A stretch of DNA of 64,000 bases from Streptomyces mirabilis (GTDB taxonomy: Bacteria > Actinomycetota > Actinomycetes > Streptomycetales > Streptomycetaceae): positions 3,100,001 to 3,164,000 of the forward strand of contig NZ_JBCJKP010000001.1 in NCBI RefSeq assembly GCF_039503195.1, in the 5' to 3' direction. The stretch's first letter is position 1. Every line of letters begins with the position of its first letter. Position numbers and translations under genes: made by a program. Under the pieces are notes generated by a model. It searched no databases. It was not told the origin of the DNA and was given only the letters and a program-made list of their open reading frames with translations. Shown here in pieces: positions 46,519-55,074 of the stretch.

Positions 46519-47114
46519 CTGCCGGGGGTCGAGGAGGGCTGCGCGGACGGGGTGCGGGCGGGGGTCTGCGGGGTCGGGGTCCGCGGGGTCGAGGTCTGCG
46601 GAGCCGGGGTCTGCGGAGCCGGGGTCTGCCGTGTGGCGGTGCCTGCGGAGGGGACGGCGGCCGCCGGGGCGCTGGTGGCCGGGGCCGTGGTCTGCGTGAG
46701 GGCGAGGACCTCGGGCGGACGGACCACCGGGTTGCGTGCGGAGGACTGCTGGGCGGCCGTTCCGGGGACGCCCTTGACGCTGCCGTCCGGGTTGAGGAAG
46801 GCCGGGTCGCCGCCGGGCACCATGCCCAGCTCGCGGGCGCGGCGCTGGAGGGCGTCGGGCGCGGAGTAGGTGTCCACGTCCCGCTGCAGCGCCTGCTCCT
46901 CGTCGGTGAGGCTCTTGGTGTCCCTCTGCAGGTCGTCCAGGTGGAACGAGCCCTCGCTCAGGGCGGAGTTCAGCACGAGGAGGCCGATCAGGCCACCGCC
47001 GAGCAGGAGCACGACGAGCAGGACGAAGGGGGTGCGGGCGGCCTGGCCCCCGCCGGCGGGAAGAAGCCGGGCGAGCCGGGCGGCCCGCCCCCTGAGTTCG
47101 GGTTTCCTACTCAC
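46515..47114 (-). CDS. ftsL: FtsL-like divisome protein with Pro/Thr-rich tail
   Basis: The GTG at 47114 follows AGGAGGGGGAGAG and gives 199 residues. A basic N-terminus is followed by one membrane helix (TPFVLLVVLLLGGGLIGLLV, about 28-48). A leucine-heptad coiled coil comes next (LDDLQRDTKSLTDEEQALQR, then DALQRRARELGMVPGG), as in FtsL/FtsB. The last 75 residues are a Pro/Thr/Ala/Gln-rich tail with TPAPQ-like repeats (TPAPQTPAPQTSTPRTPTPQ), probably an extended extracellular spacer. It lies 22 bp after rsmH and is coupled to ftsI. Identity rests on topology and position rather than sequence conservation. Confidence 0.88.
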   Translation of the reverse strand: MSRKPELRGRAARLARLLPAGGGQAARTPFVLLVVLLLGGGLIGLLVLNSALSEGSFHLDDLQRDTKSLTDEEQALQRDVDTYSAPDALQRRARELGMVPGGDPAFLNPDGSVKGVPGTAAQQSSARNPVVRPPEVLALTQTTAPATSAPAAAVPSAGTATRQTPAPQTPAPQTSTPRTPTPQTPARTPSAQPSSTPGR

Positions 47115-47136
47115 TCGCTCTCCCCCTCCTGGTGCC

Positions 47137-48093
47137 TCACTCGGCGTCCTCGCGGATGCGCTGAGCCCCGCGCAGTCGTGCGGGAGCCGCTCGCCGGTTC
47201 TCGGCGACCTCTTCCTCGGTGGGAAGTTCGGCACCGCGGGTGAGCAGCTTGAGCCGGGGCTGGTAGCGCTCGGGCACGACCGGCAGACCGGGCGGCGCGG
47301 TGGTGGCGGCACCGGCCGCGAACACCTGCTTGACCAGCCGGTCCTCCAGCGAGTGGTACGACAGGACGGCGATCCGGCCGCCGACGGCGAGCGCCTTCAC
47401 GGCCGCGGGAATCGCCCGTTCCAGGACGCTGAGTTCTCCGTTGACCTCGATGCGCAACGCCTGGAAGGTGCGCTTGGCGGGGTTGCCGCCGGTGCGCTTG
47501 GCGGCCTGCGGCAGGGAGTCGCGGATCAGCTCGACGAGCCGCGCGCTGTTGCTGAAGGGTTCCTTCTCGCGTTCACGCACGACGGCGGAGACGATCCGCT
47601 TGGCCTGCTTCTCCTCGCCGTAGGCGCGCAGGATCCGCACCAGTTCGCCCGGCGGGTAGGTGTTGAGCACCTCGGCCGCGCTGATGCCGGTCGTCTGGTC
47701 CATCCGCATGTCGAGCGGGGCGTCCTGGGCATAGGCGAAGCCGCGGTCGGCCTCGTCGAGTTGCATGGAGGAGACGCCCAGGTCGAACAGGACGCCCTGG
47801 ACACGGGGGATGCCGAGGCGGTCGAGCACCTCGGGCAGTTCGTCGTAGACCGCGTGCACGAGGGTGGCACGGTCACCGAAGGGGGCGAGCCGCTCTCCGG
47901 AGAGGCGCAGTGCCTCCTTGTCGCGGTCGAGGGCGACGAGACGGGCCTCGGGGAACTGGGCCAGCAGCGCCTCGCTGTGGCCGCCGAGTCCCAGGGTGCA
48001 GTCGACGACCACGGCGCCCGGCTCGGCGAGGGCCGGGGCCAACATGTCCAGGCACCGCTGGAGCATCACCGGGACGTGTCGACTCTGGCTCAA
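47137..48093 (-). CDS. rsmH: 16S rRNA (cytosine-1402 N4) methyltransferase
   Basis: RsmH (MraW) methylates N4 of C1402 in the ribosomal P site using S-adenosylmethionine. The 318-residue protein starts [17 protein letters not shown]. It shows [20 protein letters not shown] (SAM motif I), [72 protein letters not shown] and [16 protein letters not shown]. It is the first gene of the dcw operon here. The promoter candidate TTGACC-N17-TAAAGT at 48315-48343 gives a leader of about 210 bases. No mraZ precedes it. Confidence 0.97.
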   Translation of the reverse strand: MSQSRHVPVMLQRCLDMLAPALAEPGAVVVDCTLGLGGHSEALLAQFPEARLVALDRDKEALRLSGERLAPFGDRATLVHAVYDELPEVLDRLGIPRVQGVLFDLGVSSMQLDEADRGFAYAQDAPLDMRMDQTTGISAAEVLNTYPPGELVRILRAYGEEKQAKRIVSAVVREREKEPFSNSARLVELIRDSLPQAAKRTGGNPAKRTFQALRIEVNGELSVLERAIPAAVKALAVGGRIAVLSYHSLEDRLVKQVFAAGAATTAPPGLPVVPERYQPRLKLLTRGAELPTEEEVAENRRAAPARLRGAQRIREDAE

Positions 48094-48529
48094 GGGGCCC
48101 TCTCAGATCCGGCGCGGCCGTACGCACCGCCGGGTCCCCACCCGCTCGAGAAGGGGAGGCCTGCTGGCGCCGGGTGAGTGGCGTCAGCCGACCGGGAGCG
48201 GGAGGAGGCCGAGCCGTACGTACGCGCCGCGCACGCGGGGGAGACGCCGGAAAATCGCCGGGTCTCCAGGGGAAAGCAGTCCAGCAGGGAGAGCCTCGTC
48301 TCCCGCTTCGCGTCACTTTAGTCCACGGTGTCTCGCGGTCAATCAACCGGCATGCGCGTCGCGGACCACTCCTCCACGAACCCCCGGTCAAAGCTGTAAA
48401 TCAGCGAAAATCACCTATCCAGGCGATCTCTAAACACCCATGTGGGTTACCTCACAACAAGACGCGATGACGTTCTTTGTCCCTTCTCACAGCAGGACTA
48501 CTTCGTACCTGACCAGTAACGTCATAGCT
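48094..48529. promoter_or_regulatory. divergent intergenic region between rsmH and the carbonic anhydrase gene
   Basis: The 436-bp region has no coding frame of its own. The left 200 bp is GC-rich rsmH leader. From about 48310 it becomes AT-rich and contains the rsmH promoter candidate, followed by sequence suited to a rightward promoter (48470-48525). An MraZ protein (about 140 residues) could not fit with the frames seen. Confidence 0.6.
48315..48343 (-). promoter_or_regulatory. candidate promoter of the dcw operon (rsmH)
   Basis: On the minus strand TTGACC (48343-48338) and TAAAGT (48320-48315) are separated by exactly 17 bases, close to the vegetative sigma consensus. Transcription would begin near 48307. 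Confidence 0.6.
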
Positions 48530-49078
48530 ATGACGACTTCTGCATCCGTACCCACAGAGCCCGAAGACGCCATAACCACGAGCGGCGGCGTGACCGACCG
48601 TCTCGTCGAGGCGAACCAGCAGTACGCCGGCGCGTTCACCGATCCCGGGATGGACGCGCGCCCCGTGCTGCACGTCGCGGTGGTCGCGTGCATGGACGCC
48701 CGGCTCGACCTGCACGCCGCGCTCGGCCTGGAGCTGGGCGACTGCCACACCATCCGCAACGCCGGCGGCGTCGTCACCGACGACGTGATCCGCTCCCTCA
48801 CCATCAGCCAGCGGGCGCTCGGCACCCGCAGCGTCGTTCTCATCCACCACACCGGCTGCGGCCTGGAGTCCCTCACCGAGGAGTTCCGGCACGACCTGGA
48901 GATGGAGGTCGGCCAGCGCCCCGCCTGGGCGGTCGAAGCCTTCCGGGACGTCGAACAGGACGTACGGCAGTCGATGCAGCGCGTGCGCACCTCACCGTTC
49001 CTCCTGCACACGGACGACGTGCGCGGCTTCGTCTTCGACGTGACGACGGGTCTGCTGCGCGAGATCGACCCCGCCTGA
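48530..49078 (+). CDS. beta-class carbonic anhydrase
   Basis: The protein catalyses reversible hydration of CO2 to bicarbonate with a catalytic zinc. The ATG at 48530 gives 182 residues, a compact beta-CA of the actinobacterial type. The N-terminal 25 residues are Thr/Ser/Glu-rich, then TDRLVEANQQYAGAFTDPG. Zinc and catalytic residues appear in VAVVACMDARLDLHAALGLE (Cys, and the Asp-Arg dyad of CMDAR) and VLIHHTGCGLESLTEEF (His, Cys). TIRNAGGVVTDDVIRSL is the conserved active-site loop. It is transcribed divergently from the dcw operon and followed by a short hairpin at 49090-49117. Confidence 0.94.
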   Translation: MTTSASVPTEPEDAITTSGGVTDRLVEANQQYAGAFTDPGMDARPVLHVAVVACMDARLDLHAALGLELGDCHTIRNAGGVVTDDVIRSLTISQRALGTRSVVLIHHTGCGLESLTEEFRHDLEMEVGQRPAWAVEAFRDVEQDVRQSMQRVRTSPFLLHTDDVRGFVFDVTTGLLREIDPA

Positions 49079-49089
49079 ACGCTCCCACC

Positions 49090-49117
49090 GGGCCCCTCGT
49101 AAAACTTCCTGGGGCCC
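49090..49117 (+). terminator. hairpin after the carbonic anhydrase gene
   Basis: GGGCCCC (49090-49096) pairs with GGGGCCC (49111-49117) around a 14-base loop, 12 bp after the stop. It is short for a terminator but well placed. Confidence 0.45.
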
Positions 49118-49343
49118 TCGTGGGACCCTCGCTTCACGAAAAAACCCCGACCCACCGGCGCCCAAAGGGTCGCAAGACCTGACATATCGCAGCCAGTTAT
49201 CCACAGGCGAGTGACACGAACCGGTAACGGCAACAAGAATGCGGTTGTGGCGTCACGCGGAACCACTCGCGCGTGGTGTCCGTGTTTCGGGGTGGGCCGG
49301 TCCGCACAGGGCGTCGGCCCGAGAACGGGCCGAGGAGGGCCGG

Positions 49344-50381
49344 GTGACGACCTATGACGATCGAGCGAGCCTTACAGATCTGACCGCCACTGTGGAGCGT
49401 GTCCGCAGTTCGGTGGAAGGAGTGATCGAAGGCAAGCCTGAGGTCGTACGGCTTTCGCTGACCGTGCTGCTCGCCGAGGGACATCTTCTGATCGAGGATG
49501 TCCCCGGCGTCGGCAAGACCATGCTGGCCAAGGCTTTGGCACGGTCCATCGACTGCTCGGTGCGGCGTATCCAGTTCACGCCCGACCTGCTGCCCTCGGA
49601 CATCACGGGTGTGTCCATCTGGGACCAGCAGCGCCGGGACTTCGAGTTCAAACCGGGTGCGATCTTCGCCCAGATCGTGATCGGCGACGAGATCAACCGC
49701 GCCTCCCCCAAGACGCAGTCCGCTCTCCTGGAGTCGATGGAGGAGCGCCAGGTCACCATCGACGGGCAGACCTACGAACTGCCCAGCCCCTTCATGGTGG
49801 TGGCCACGCAGAACCCGGTCGAGATGGAGGGCACCTACCCGCTGCCGGAGGCCCAGCGCGACCGCTTCATGGCCCGCGTCTCCATCGGCTACCCCAGTGC
49901 GGAAGCCGAACTCCAGATGCTGGACATCCACGGCGGGATCTCTCCGCTGGACGACCTCCAGCCGGTGGCGCACGCGCACGAGATCGTGAAACTGATCGAC
50001 GCGGTCCGCACGGTCCACGTCGCGGAGACGGTCCGGCGGTACGCGGTGGATCTGGTCGCCGCCACGCGCACCCACCCCGACCTCAGACTCGGCGCCTCGC
50101 CGCGTGCCACGCTGCATCTGCTGCGCGCGGCGAAGGCCTCCGCGGCGCTCAGCGGCCGGGAGTATGCGCTGCCGGACGACATCCAGGCACTCGCCGTGGC
50201 GGTCCTGGCCCACCGTCTGCTCCCCACGGCCCAGGCGCAGTTGAACCGTCGTACGGCCGAGCAGGTCGTCCAGGAGATCCTTCAGCACACCGCCGTTCCC
50301 GCGGCACCCCAGCAGCAGCCGGGCTTCACGATGGGCCGCGGCGCGCCCGCGTTCGGCCAGCAGCCGCCCCGGAGGCTGTGA
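49344..50381 (+). CDS. MoxR-family AAA+ ATPase
   Basis: The GTG at 49344 follows GAGGAGGG and gives 345 residues. Walker A is EDVPGVGKTMLAKALA (Lys58), Walker B is AQIVIGDEINRASPK (Asp115, Glu116), sensor 1 is FMVVATQNPVEMEGTY and sensor 2 lies in the arginine-rich C-terminal lid (LRLGASPRATLHLLRAAKAS). MoxR ATPases act as chaperones or metal-insertion factors, usually with adjacent VWA/DUF58 proteins. Here the DUF58 gene overlaps the stop (TGATG) and a transglutaminase gene follows, the classic three-gene arrangement. The open frame upstream to 49239 is not conserved-looking. Confidence 0.95.
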   Translation: MTTYDDRASLTDLTATVERVRSSVEGVIEGKPEVVRLSLTVLLAEGHLLIEDVPGVGKTMLAKALARSIDCSVRRIQFTPDLLPSDITGVSIWDQQRRDFEFKPGAIFAQIVIGDEINRASPKTQSALLESMEERQVTIDGQTYELPSPFMVVATQNPVEMEGTYPLPEAQRDRFMARVSIGYPSAEAELQMLDIHGGISPLDDLQPVAHAHEIVKLIDAVRTVHVAETVRRYAVDLVAATRTHPDLRLGASPRATLHLLRAAKASAALSGREYALPDDIQALAVAVLAHRLLPTAQAQLNRRTAEQVVQEILQHTAVPAAPQQQPGFTMGRGAPAFGQQPPRRL

Positions 50382-51741
50382 TGACGTCCGGGGGGACCGG
50401 CGACGCCGAGGAGGACAAGGGCGGGCTGCGCACCGCGCTCACCGGTCTCACCACCCGTGGACGCTCCTTCCTTGCCGCCGGCATCGCGGCCGCGATCTGC
50501 GCGTACGTCCTGGGGCAGAGCGATCTGCTCCGGGTCGGCCTGCTCCTCGCGGTCCTGCCGCTGGTCTGCGCGACCGTGCTGTACCGCACGCGCTACCGGG
50601 TCGCGGGCAGTCGCCGGCTCTCCCCGGGCGGGTACCGGCCGGTTCCGAGGCCCGCGTCCATCTACGGATGGACAACGTCTCACGGCTGCCCACCGGCCTG
50701 CTGATGCTCCAGGACCGGGTGCCGTACGTGCTCGGCCCACGGCCCCGGTTCGTCCTGGACCGGGTGGAGGCGGGCGGCCGGCGTGAGGTGTCCTACCGGG
50801 TCCGCTCCGATCTGCGCGGCCGCTATCCGCTGGGTCCGCTGCAACTGCGTCTGACGGACCCGTTCGGGATGTGCGAACTGACCCGCTCCTTCTCGACGTA
50901 CGACACCCTGACGGTCATCCCGCGCGTGGAACCGCTGCCGCCGGTGCGGCTGACCGGTGAGGCGAAGGGGTACGGCGACGGGCGCCAGCGCTCGCTGGCG
51001 TTGGCCGGCGAGGACGACATCATCCCGCGCGGCTACCGCTACGGCGACGACCTGCGCCGGGTGCACTGGCGCCTGACCGCGCGCTACGGCGAACTGATGG
51101 TCCGTCGCGAGGAACAGCCGCAGCGCTCCCGCTGCACGGTGCTGCTCGACACCCGGGGCATCGCCTACGAGGGCGCCGGCCCGGACTCCGCCTTCGAGTG
51201 GGCGGTGTCGGGCACGGCGTCGACGCTGGTGCACATGCTCGAGCGGGGCTTCTCGGTGCGGCTGCTGACCGACGACGGCAACTCGGTGCCCGGCGAGGGC
51301 GCCGACGGCTTCGCGGGCGCGAGCCAGGAGTCGGCGGACGCGGCCGGACTGATGATGGACACGCTCGCGGTCATCGACCACTCGGACGGCGCCGGGCTCT
51401 CCCGGGCCTACGACGTCCTGCGTGGAGGCAACGAAGGGCTGCTGATCGCCTTTCTCGGCGACCTCGACGAGGAGCAGGCGACGGTGCTCGCCAAGATGCG
51501 CCAGCGCAGCGGCGGGGCCGTCGCCTTCCTGCTGGACAGCGAGACCTGGGTGCGGGAACCGACCGACGTCCCCGGCCCGTTGGACAGGAGCGAGGATCGA
51601 CTGCGCATGCTGCGCGAGGCGGGCTGGACCGCCGTGACGGTGCCACGGGGGGCGGAACTCGCCGATCTGTGGCGGCAGGCGGACCGGCAGCGCACGGGTG
51701 CCGCCTCGACGGGGAGTACGGCTGGGGGTGGACGATCATGA
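50381..51741 (+). CDS. DUF58 protein of the MoxR operon; apparent 1-base deletion near codon 82
   Basis: The ATG at 50381 overlaps the MoxR stop. Frame one encodes two hydrophobic helices (SFLAAGIAAAICAYVLGQ, VGLLLAVLPLVCATVLYRTR) and stays in frame to RVAGSRRLSPG near 50627. The remaining protein continues in the next frame as RVPAGSEARVHLRMDNVSRL to 51741. One base added to the CCCCGGGCGGG stretch (50622-50632) restores one continuous frame of about 453 residues. The DUF58 core is DDIIPRGYRYGDDLRRVHWR, then RREEQPQRSRCTVLLDTRG, ending in a VWA-like region. The stop overlaps the transglutaminase ATG. Either a sequencing error or a real disruption fits. Confidence 0.88.
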
Positions 51742-54125
51742 GCGGGCGGGCTCGCCTGACGCTGTATTCGGCGGCGGCCACACTGATGGCGGCGTGCGCG
51801 CTGCTGCCGCTGGTCCAGCCGGCGACATGGTTCCTCCAAGCGGTGTTCCTGCTGGCCCTGCAGTCCGGTGTGGGCGCCCTGACCCGGCGGGTTCCGCTGG
51901 CCCGGCCGCTGACGGTGGCGGCGCAGGCGCTGGTGACGCTGATGCTGCTGACTCTGGTCTTCGCCCAGCAGCAGGCGCTCCTCGGCTTCGTCCCGGGACC
52001 GGAGGCGTTCCGGCACCTCGGCGATCTGCTCCGGGCGGGCACGGACGACGTCGGGCGGTACGCGATTCCGGCGCCGCTGTCCGACGGCATCCGCCTGATG
52101 CTGATCGGCGGTGTCCTGGTGATCGGGCTCGCGGTGGACACCCTCGCGGTGACGTTCCGCAGCGCGGCCCCCGCCGGACTCCCCCTGCTCGCGCTGTACT
52201 CGGTCGCCGCGGGACTGTCGGGCGGCGGCTGGGCCTGGCTGTGGTTCCTGCTCGCGGCCACGGGCTATCTGATGCTGCTTCTGGCGGAGGGCCGCGACCG
52301 GCTCTCCCAGTGGGGCCGGGTCTTCGGCGGCGCGCCCCGCTCACAGGGTCTGGACGCCCCCTCGGGCACGGTCGCACCGGTCCGCACGGGACGGCGCATC
52401 GGCGTGGTCGCGCTGGGCGTCGCCCTGGCGGCTCCGCTCGCCCTGCCCGCCCTCGACGGCGGTCTGCTGGGCGTCGCGGGGGCGGGCGTCGGATCGGGTT
52501 CCGGGGGCGGCACGATCTCCGCGGTGAATCCGCTGGTCTCGCTCCGCGACAGCCTGAACGTGGACGAGGACCGCCAGGTCATGTCCTACCGCACCAACAC
52601 CGAAGACACCCAGGACATGTATCTGCGGATCGTGTCCCTGGACGACTTCGACGGCACGGCGTGGAAGCCGGCTCAGCGACACATCCAGGACGTGCCGGAC
52701 ACGTTCCCGACGCCGATCGGCCTCGGGGCCGATGTCCAGCGCAGCGAGATCCAGACCCGCATCTCGGCGGCCGACTGGTACGCGCAGGACTGGCTGCCCA
52801 TGCCGTACCCGGTCAGCAAGGTGAACATCGGCGGCAGTTGGCGGTACGAGCCGGTCGGGCGCACGCTCGTCGGTGACCACGGCCAGAACACGCGCGGCGT
52901 GCAGTACGAGGTGACGAGCCTGATCGTGCAGCCGACCGCGGCGCAGCTGGCGAACGCGCCGGAGCCGTCGAAGGCCCTGAAGCGCGAGTTCACCAAGGTG
53001 CCGTCGTCGCTGCCCGCGGTGGTGGCCGACACGGCGCGCAAGGTCACCGCGGGCTCGACGAACCACTACGAGCAGGCGGTCAAACTCCAGGACTACTTCG
53101 CGGTGAACGGCGGGTTCACCTACAACACCCAGGTGCAGGTGGGCAGCGGCTCGGCCGCGATCGCGCGCTTCCTGAAGGACAAGCAGGGCTTCTGCGTCCA
53201 CTTCTCCTTCGCGATGGCCTCGATGGCGCGCACGCTGGGGATTCCGGCCCGGGTCGCGGTGGGCTTCACGCCCGGCTCCCCGCAGTCCGACGGTTCGATG
53301 TCGGTGGGACTGCGGGACGCGCACGCCTGGCCCGAGCTGTACTTCGAAGGGGTGGGCTGGACCCGCTTCGAGCCGACCCCGAACCGGGGCTCGGTGCCGT
53401 CGTACACCCAGCGGGACACGCCCGGGTCGGACTCACCGACGGTGCCGAAGCCGTCCACGTCGGCGTCCGCGGCGCCGTCCACCGCTCCCTCGGCCAGCGG
53501 CAACTGCCTGGCCGAGCAGAAGAAGCTGGATGCGTGCCCGAGCCAGTCCGCGCCGGCCACAGTCGGCTCGAAGGACGACGGCACTCCGTGGTTCCAGATC
53601 CTGGGCTACACACTGGCCGGGCTCCTGCTGCTGGTCCTACCGCTGCTGCCGATGCTGTGGCGGATCCGGCTCCGGTCCGTGCGGCTCGGTGCGCACGGCC
53701 GAGGTGAGGCGGACGCGCCCGCGTACACGCTGGCGACGTGGCTGGAGGTGACCGACACGGCGTGGGACTACGGAATCGTGCCGGACGAGTCCCAGACACC
53801 ACGGAAGGCCGCGGCGCGGATCGTGCGCATCGGGCTCCTCGAAGCCGAGGCGTCGCAGGCGGTGCACCGGCTGGCCGCGGCGGTCGAGCAGGTGCTGTAC
53901 GCCCCGCACCCCCGGCTGACGGCGGGGCTCGCGGAGGACGCCCGTCGTGTCACGGACGCCCTCGGCGCCCGGGCGAGCCGCACGGCCCGCCTGCGCGCCC
54001 TGCTCGCGCCCCGCTCAGCCGTCCGGGTGGCCTGGGCGGCGTCGGGCTACTGGGCGGCTGTGTCGGCCCGGCTGGCGGCGCGCAGAGAGTCCCTGCTGCG
54101 ACGCCCTTCGGGGCAGAACAGCTGA
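51738..54125 (+). CDS. membrane-bound transglutaminase-like protein (TgpA type)
   Basis: The ATG at 51738 (ATGA overlap with the DUF58 stop) gives 795 residues. Five or six N-terminal membrane helices (residues 5-260) precede the DUF3488-type extracellular part. The transglutaminase-like domain follows: DKQGFCVHFSFAMASMARTL (Cys486), SVGLRDAHAWPELYFEGVGW (His529) and TRFEPTPNRG (Asp replaced by Glu/Pro context, catalytic acid unclear). A Ser/Thr/Pro linker leads to a further membrane helix (ILGYTLAGLLLLVLPLLPML) and a cytoplasmic DUF4129-like tail. TgpA proteins are periplasmic peptide-modifying enzymes linked to MoxR-DUF58 modules. A 40-bp palindrome follows the stop by 13 bp. Confidence 0.92.
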   Translation: MSGRARLTLYSAAATLMAACALLPLVQPATWFLQAVFLLALQSGVGALTRRVPLARPLTVAAQALVTLMLLTLVFAQQQALLGFVPGPEAFRHLGDLLRAGTDDVGRYAIPAPLSDGIRLMLIGGVLVIGLAVDTLAVTFRSAAPAGLPLLALYSVAAGLSGGGWAWLWFLLAATGYLMLLLAEGRDRLSQWGRVFGGAPRSQGLDAPSGTVAPVRTGRRIGVVALGVALAAPLALPALDGGLLGVAGAGVGSGSGGGTISAVNPLVSLRDSLNVDEDRQVMSYRTNTEDTQDMYLRIVSLDDFDGTAWKPAQRHIQDVPDTFPTPIGLGADVQRSEIQTRISAADWYAQDWLPMPYPVSKVNIGGSWRYEPVGRTLVGDHGQNTRGVQYEVTSLIVQPTAAQLANAPEPSKALKREFTKVPSSLPAVVADTARKVTAGSTNHYEQAVKLQDYFAVNGGFTYNTQVQVGSGSAAIARFLKDKQGFCVHFSFAMASMARTLGIPARVAVGFTPGSPQSDGSMSVGLRDAHAWPELYFEGVGWTRFEPTPNRGSVPSYTQRDTPGSDSPTVPKPSTSASAAPSTAPSASGNCLAEQKKLDACPSQSAPATVGSKDDGTPWFQILGYTLAGLLLLVLPLLPMLWRIRLRSVRLGAHGRGEADAPAYTLATWLEVTDTAWDYGIVPDESQTPRKAAARIVRIGLLEAEASQAVHRLAAAVEQVLYAPHPRLTAGLAEDARRVTDALGARASRTARLRALLAPRSAVRVAWAASGYWAAVSARLAARRESLLRRPSGQNS

Positions 54126-54138
54126 CGTCGCGTTGAAC

Positions 54139-54178
54139 CATGTGGCCCGTGTCCCCGGCCGGGGACACGGGCCACATG
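54139..54178. terminator. perfect 40-base palindrome after the transglutaminase gene
   Basis: CATGTGGCCCGTGTCCCCGG (54139-54158) is followed immediately by its exact reverse complement (54159-54178), 20-bp arms with no spacer. It lies 13 bp after the stop codon, so it probably acts as the transcript terminator. Confidence 0.85.
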
Positions 54179-54328
54179 TGGTGGGTGCGCGACCGGGACG
54201 GAGGACGCCGGTGGCGACCCGCCGGTACTGGCCGGCGTCCCCCAGGTTCGGTTCCCGTCGGCGTCACGCCGGTGCTTCACGCAGGCGCTTGACGTCGGCG
54301 CGGGCAAGACGCCCTGTCGGGGTACGAC

Positions 54329-54371
54329 TGAGGGGGTGTCCCCACCCGGCCCGGGTGGGGACACCCCCTCA
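54329..54371. terminator. 21-bp-arm palindrome before the DUF3040 gene end
   Basis: A 21-bp arm (54329-54349, TGAGGGGGTGTCCCCACCCGG less its last base per unit) and its exact reverse complement (54351-54371) are separated by one base. It lies 32 bp beyond the 3' end of the leftward DUF3040 gene and is its likely terminator. Confidence 0.85.
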
Positions 54372-54403
54372 CGCGTTGTCTTCGACTGCGGGCGCCCGCA
54401 GGG

Positions 54404-54799
54404 CTACTGCCCCTGCTCGTCTCGGCGTCGCTGCCAGCGTTGTTCGATGCGGTCCATCATGGAGCGGCGCTGTCGGCCCTGGTGGCGCGTGGCGGGTGCG
54501 CCGGGCGCGGCCGGCTGCTCACCCGGCTTGGGAGCCTTGCGCCAACCGGTGACGGCGAGCACCGCACAGCCCAGCATGACGAGAAAACCCACCACGCTGA
54601 CCCAGATCTGCTTCGAGACCATTCCGGCCATGAGGAGCGCGATACCCACCAGAAAGCCCGCGACCGCCTGGTAGACCCGTCGCCGGGTGTACGTACGCAG
54701 CCCGCTTCCCTCAAGCGCTGTCGCGAACTTGGGATCTTCGGCGTACAGCGCTCGCTCCATCTGCTCGAGCATTCGCTGCTCGTGCTCCGAGAGCGGCAC
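54404..54799 (-). CDS. DUF3040 membrane protein
   Basis: The GTG at 54799, preceded by GAGGAGGACGCC, gives 131 residues. The signature PLSEHEQRMLEQMERALYAE defines DUF3040. It is followed by DPKFATALEGSGLRTYTRRR, two membrane helices (AVAGFLVGIALLMAGMVSK and IWVSVVGFLVMLGCAVLAVT) and a basic Arg/Gln-rich C-terminus (HQGRQRRSMMDRIEQRWQRR). The family is actinobacterial, small and uncharacterised. It is convergent with the transglutaminase gene across two long palindromes. The 275-bp region upstream (54800-55074) has no convincing gene. Confidence 0.9.
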   Translation of the reverse strand: MPLSEHEQRMLEQMERALYAEDPKFATALEGSGLRTYTRRRVYQAVAGFLVGIALLMAGMVSKQIWVSVVGFLVMLGCAVLAVTGWRKAPKPGEQPAAPGAPATRHQGRQRRSMMDRIEQRWQRRRDEQGQ

Positions 54800-55040
54800 G
54801 GCGTCCTCCTCATCGTGCAGTCGCCGGGGCGACCGGGGGTCCCCTTCAGGATAGGCAGGGAATCGCCCCCGTGAAACCCGCCCCTCTGCGCCAATTCGCC
54901 AACCGGAACCCGCCATGGCACCCCGATTCACTGAGGCGTGCATTCCCCAGCAACCGGCCCGTCATGCCGGACGGTCTCCCTCGATCATACGGCGCCGAGC
55001 GCCCGATCGGGTGGCCTGTGGCGTACTCCATCTGCCGCCC

Positions 55041-55058
55041 CGCCCCTGATCAGGGGCG
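55041..55058 (-). terminator. palindrome at the end of the methyltransferase gene
   Basis: CGCCCCTGATCAGGGGCG is a perfect 18-base palindrome located 16 bp beyond the methyltransferase stop on the minus strand. Confidence 0.6.
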
Positions 55059-55074
55059 CAACATGGGAGGCGAC

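Noticed and set aside
49197..49205. TTATCCACA, a perfect DnaA-box sequence upstream of the MoxR gene
   Set aside because: It is a single 9-mer with no neighbouring boxes, and Streptomyces boxes prefer TTGTCCACA. Chance occurrence is likely.
54180..54328. A tRNA-like segment (GGTTCGGTTCCCGTC) between the two palindromes
   Set aside because: There is a T-loop resemblance only. No acceptor, D or anticodon stem can be folded around it.
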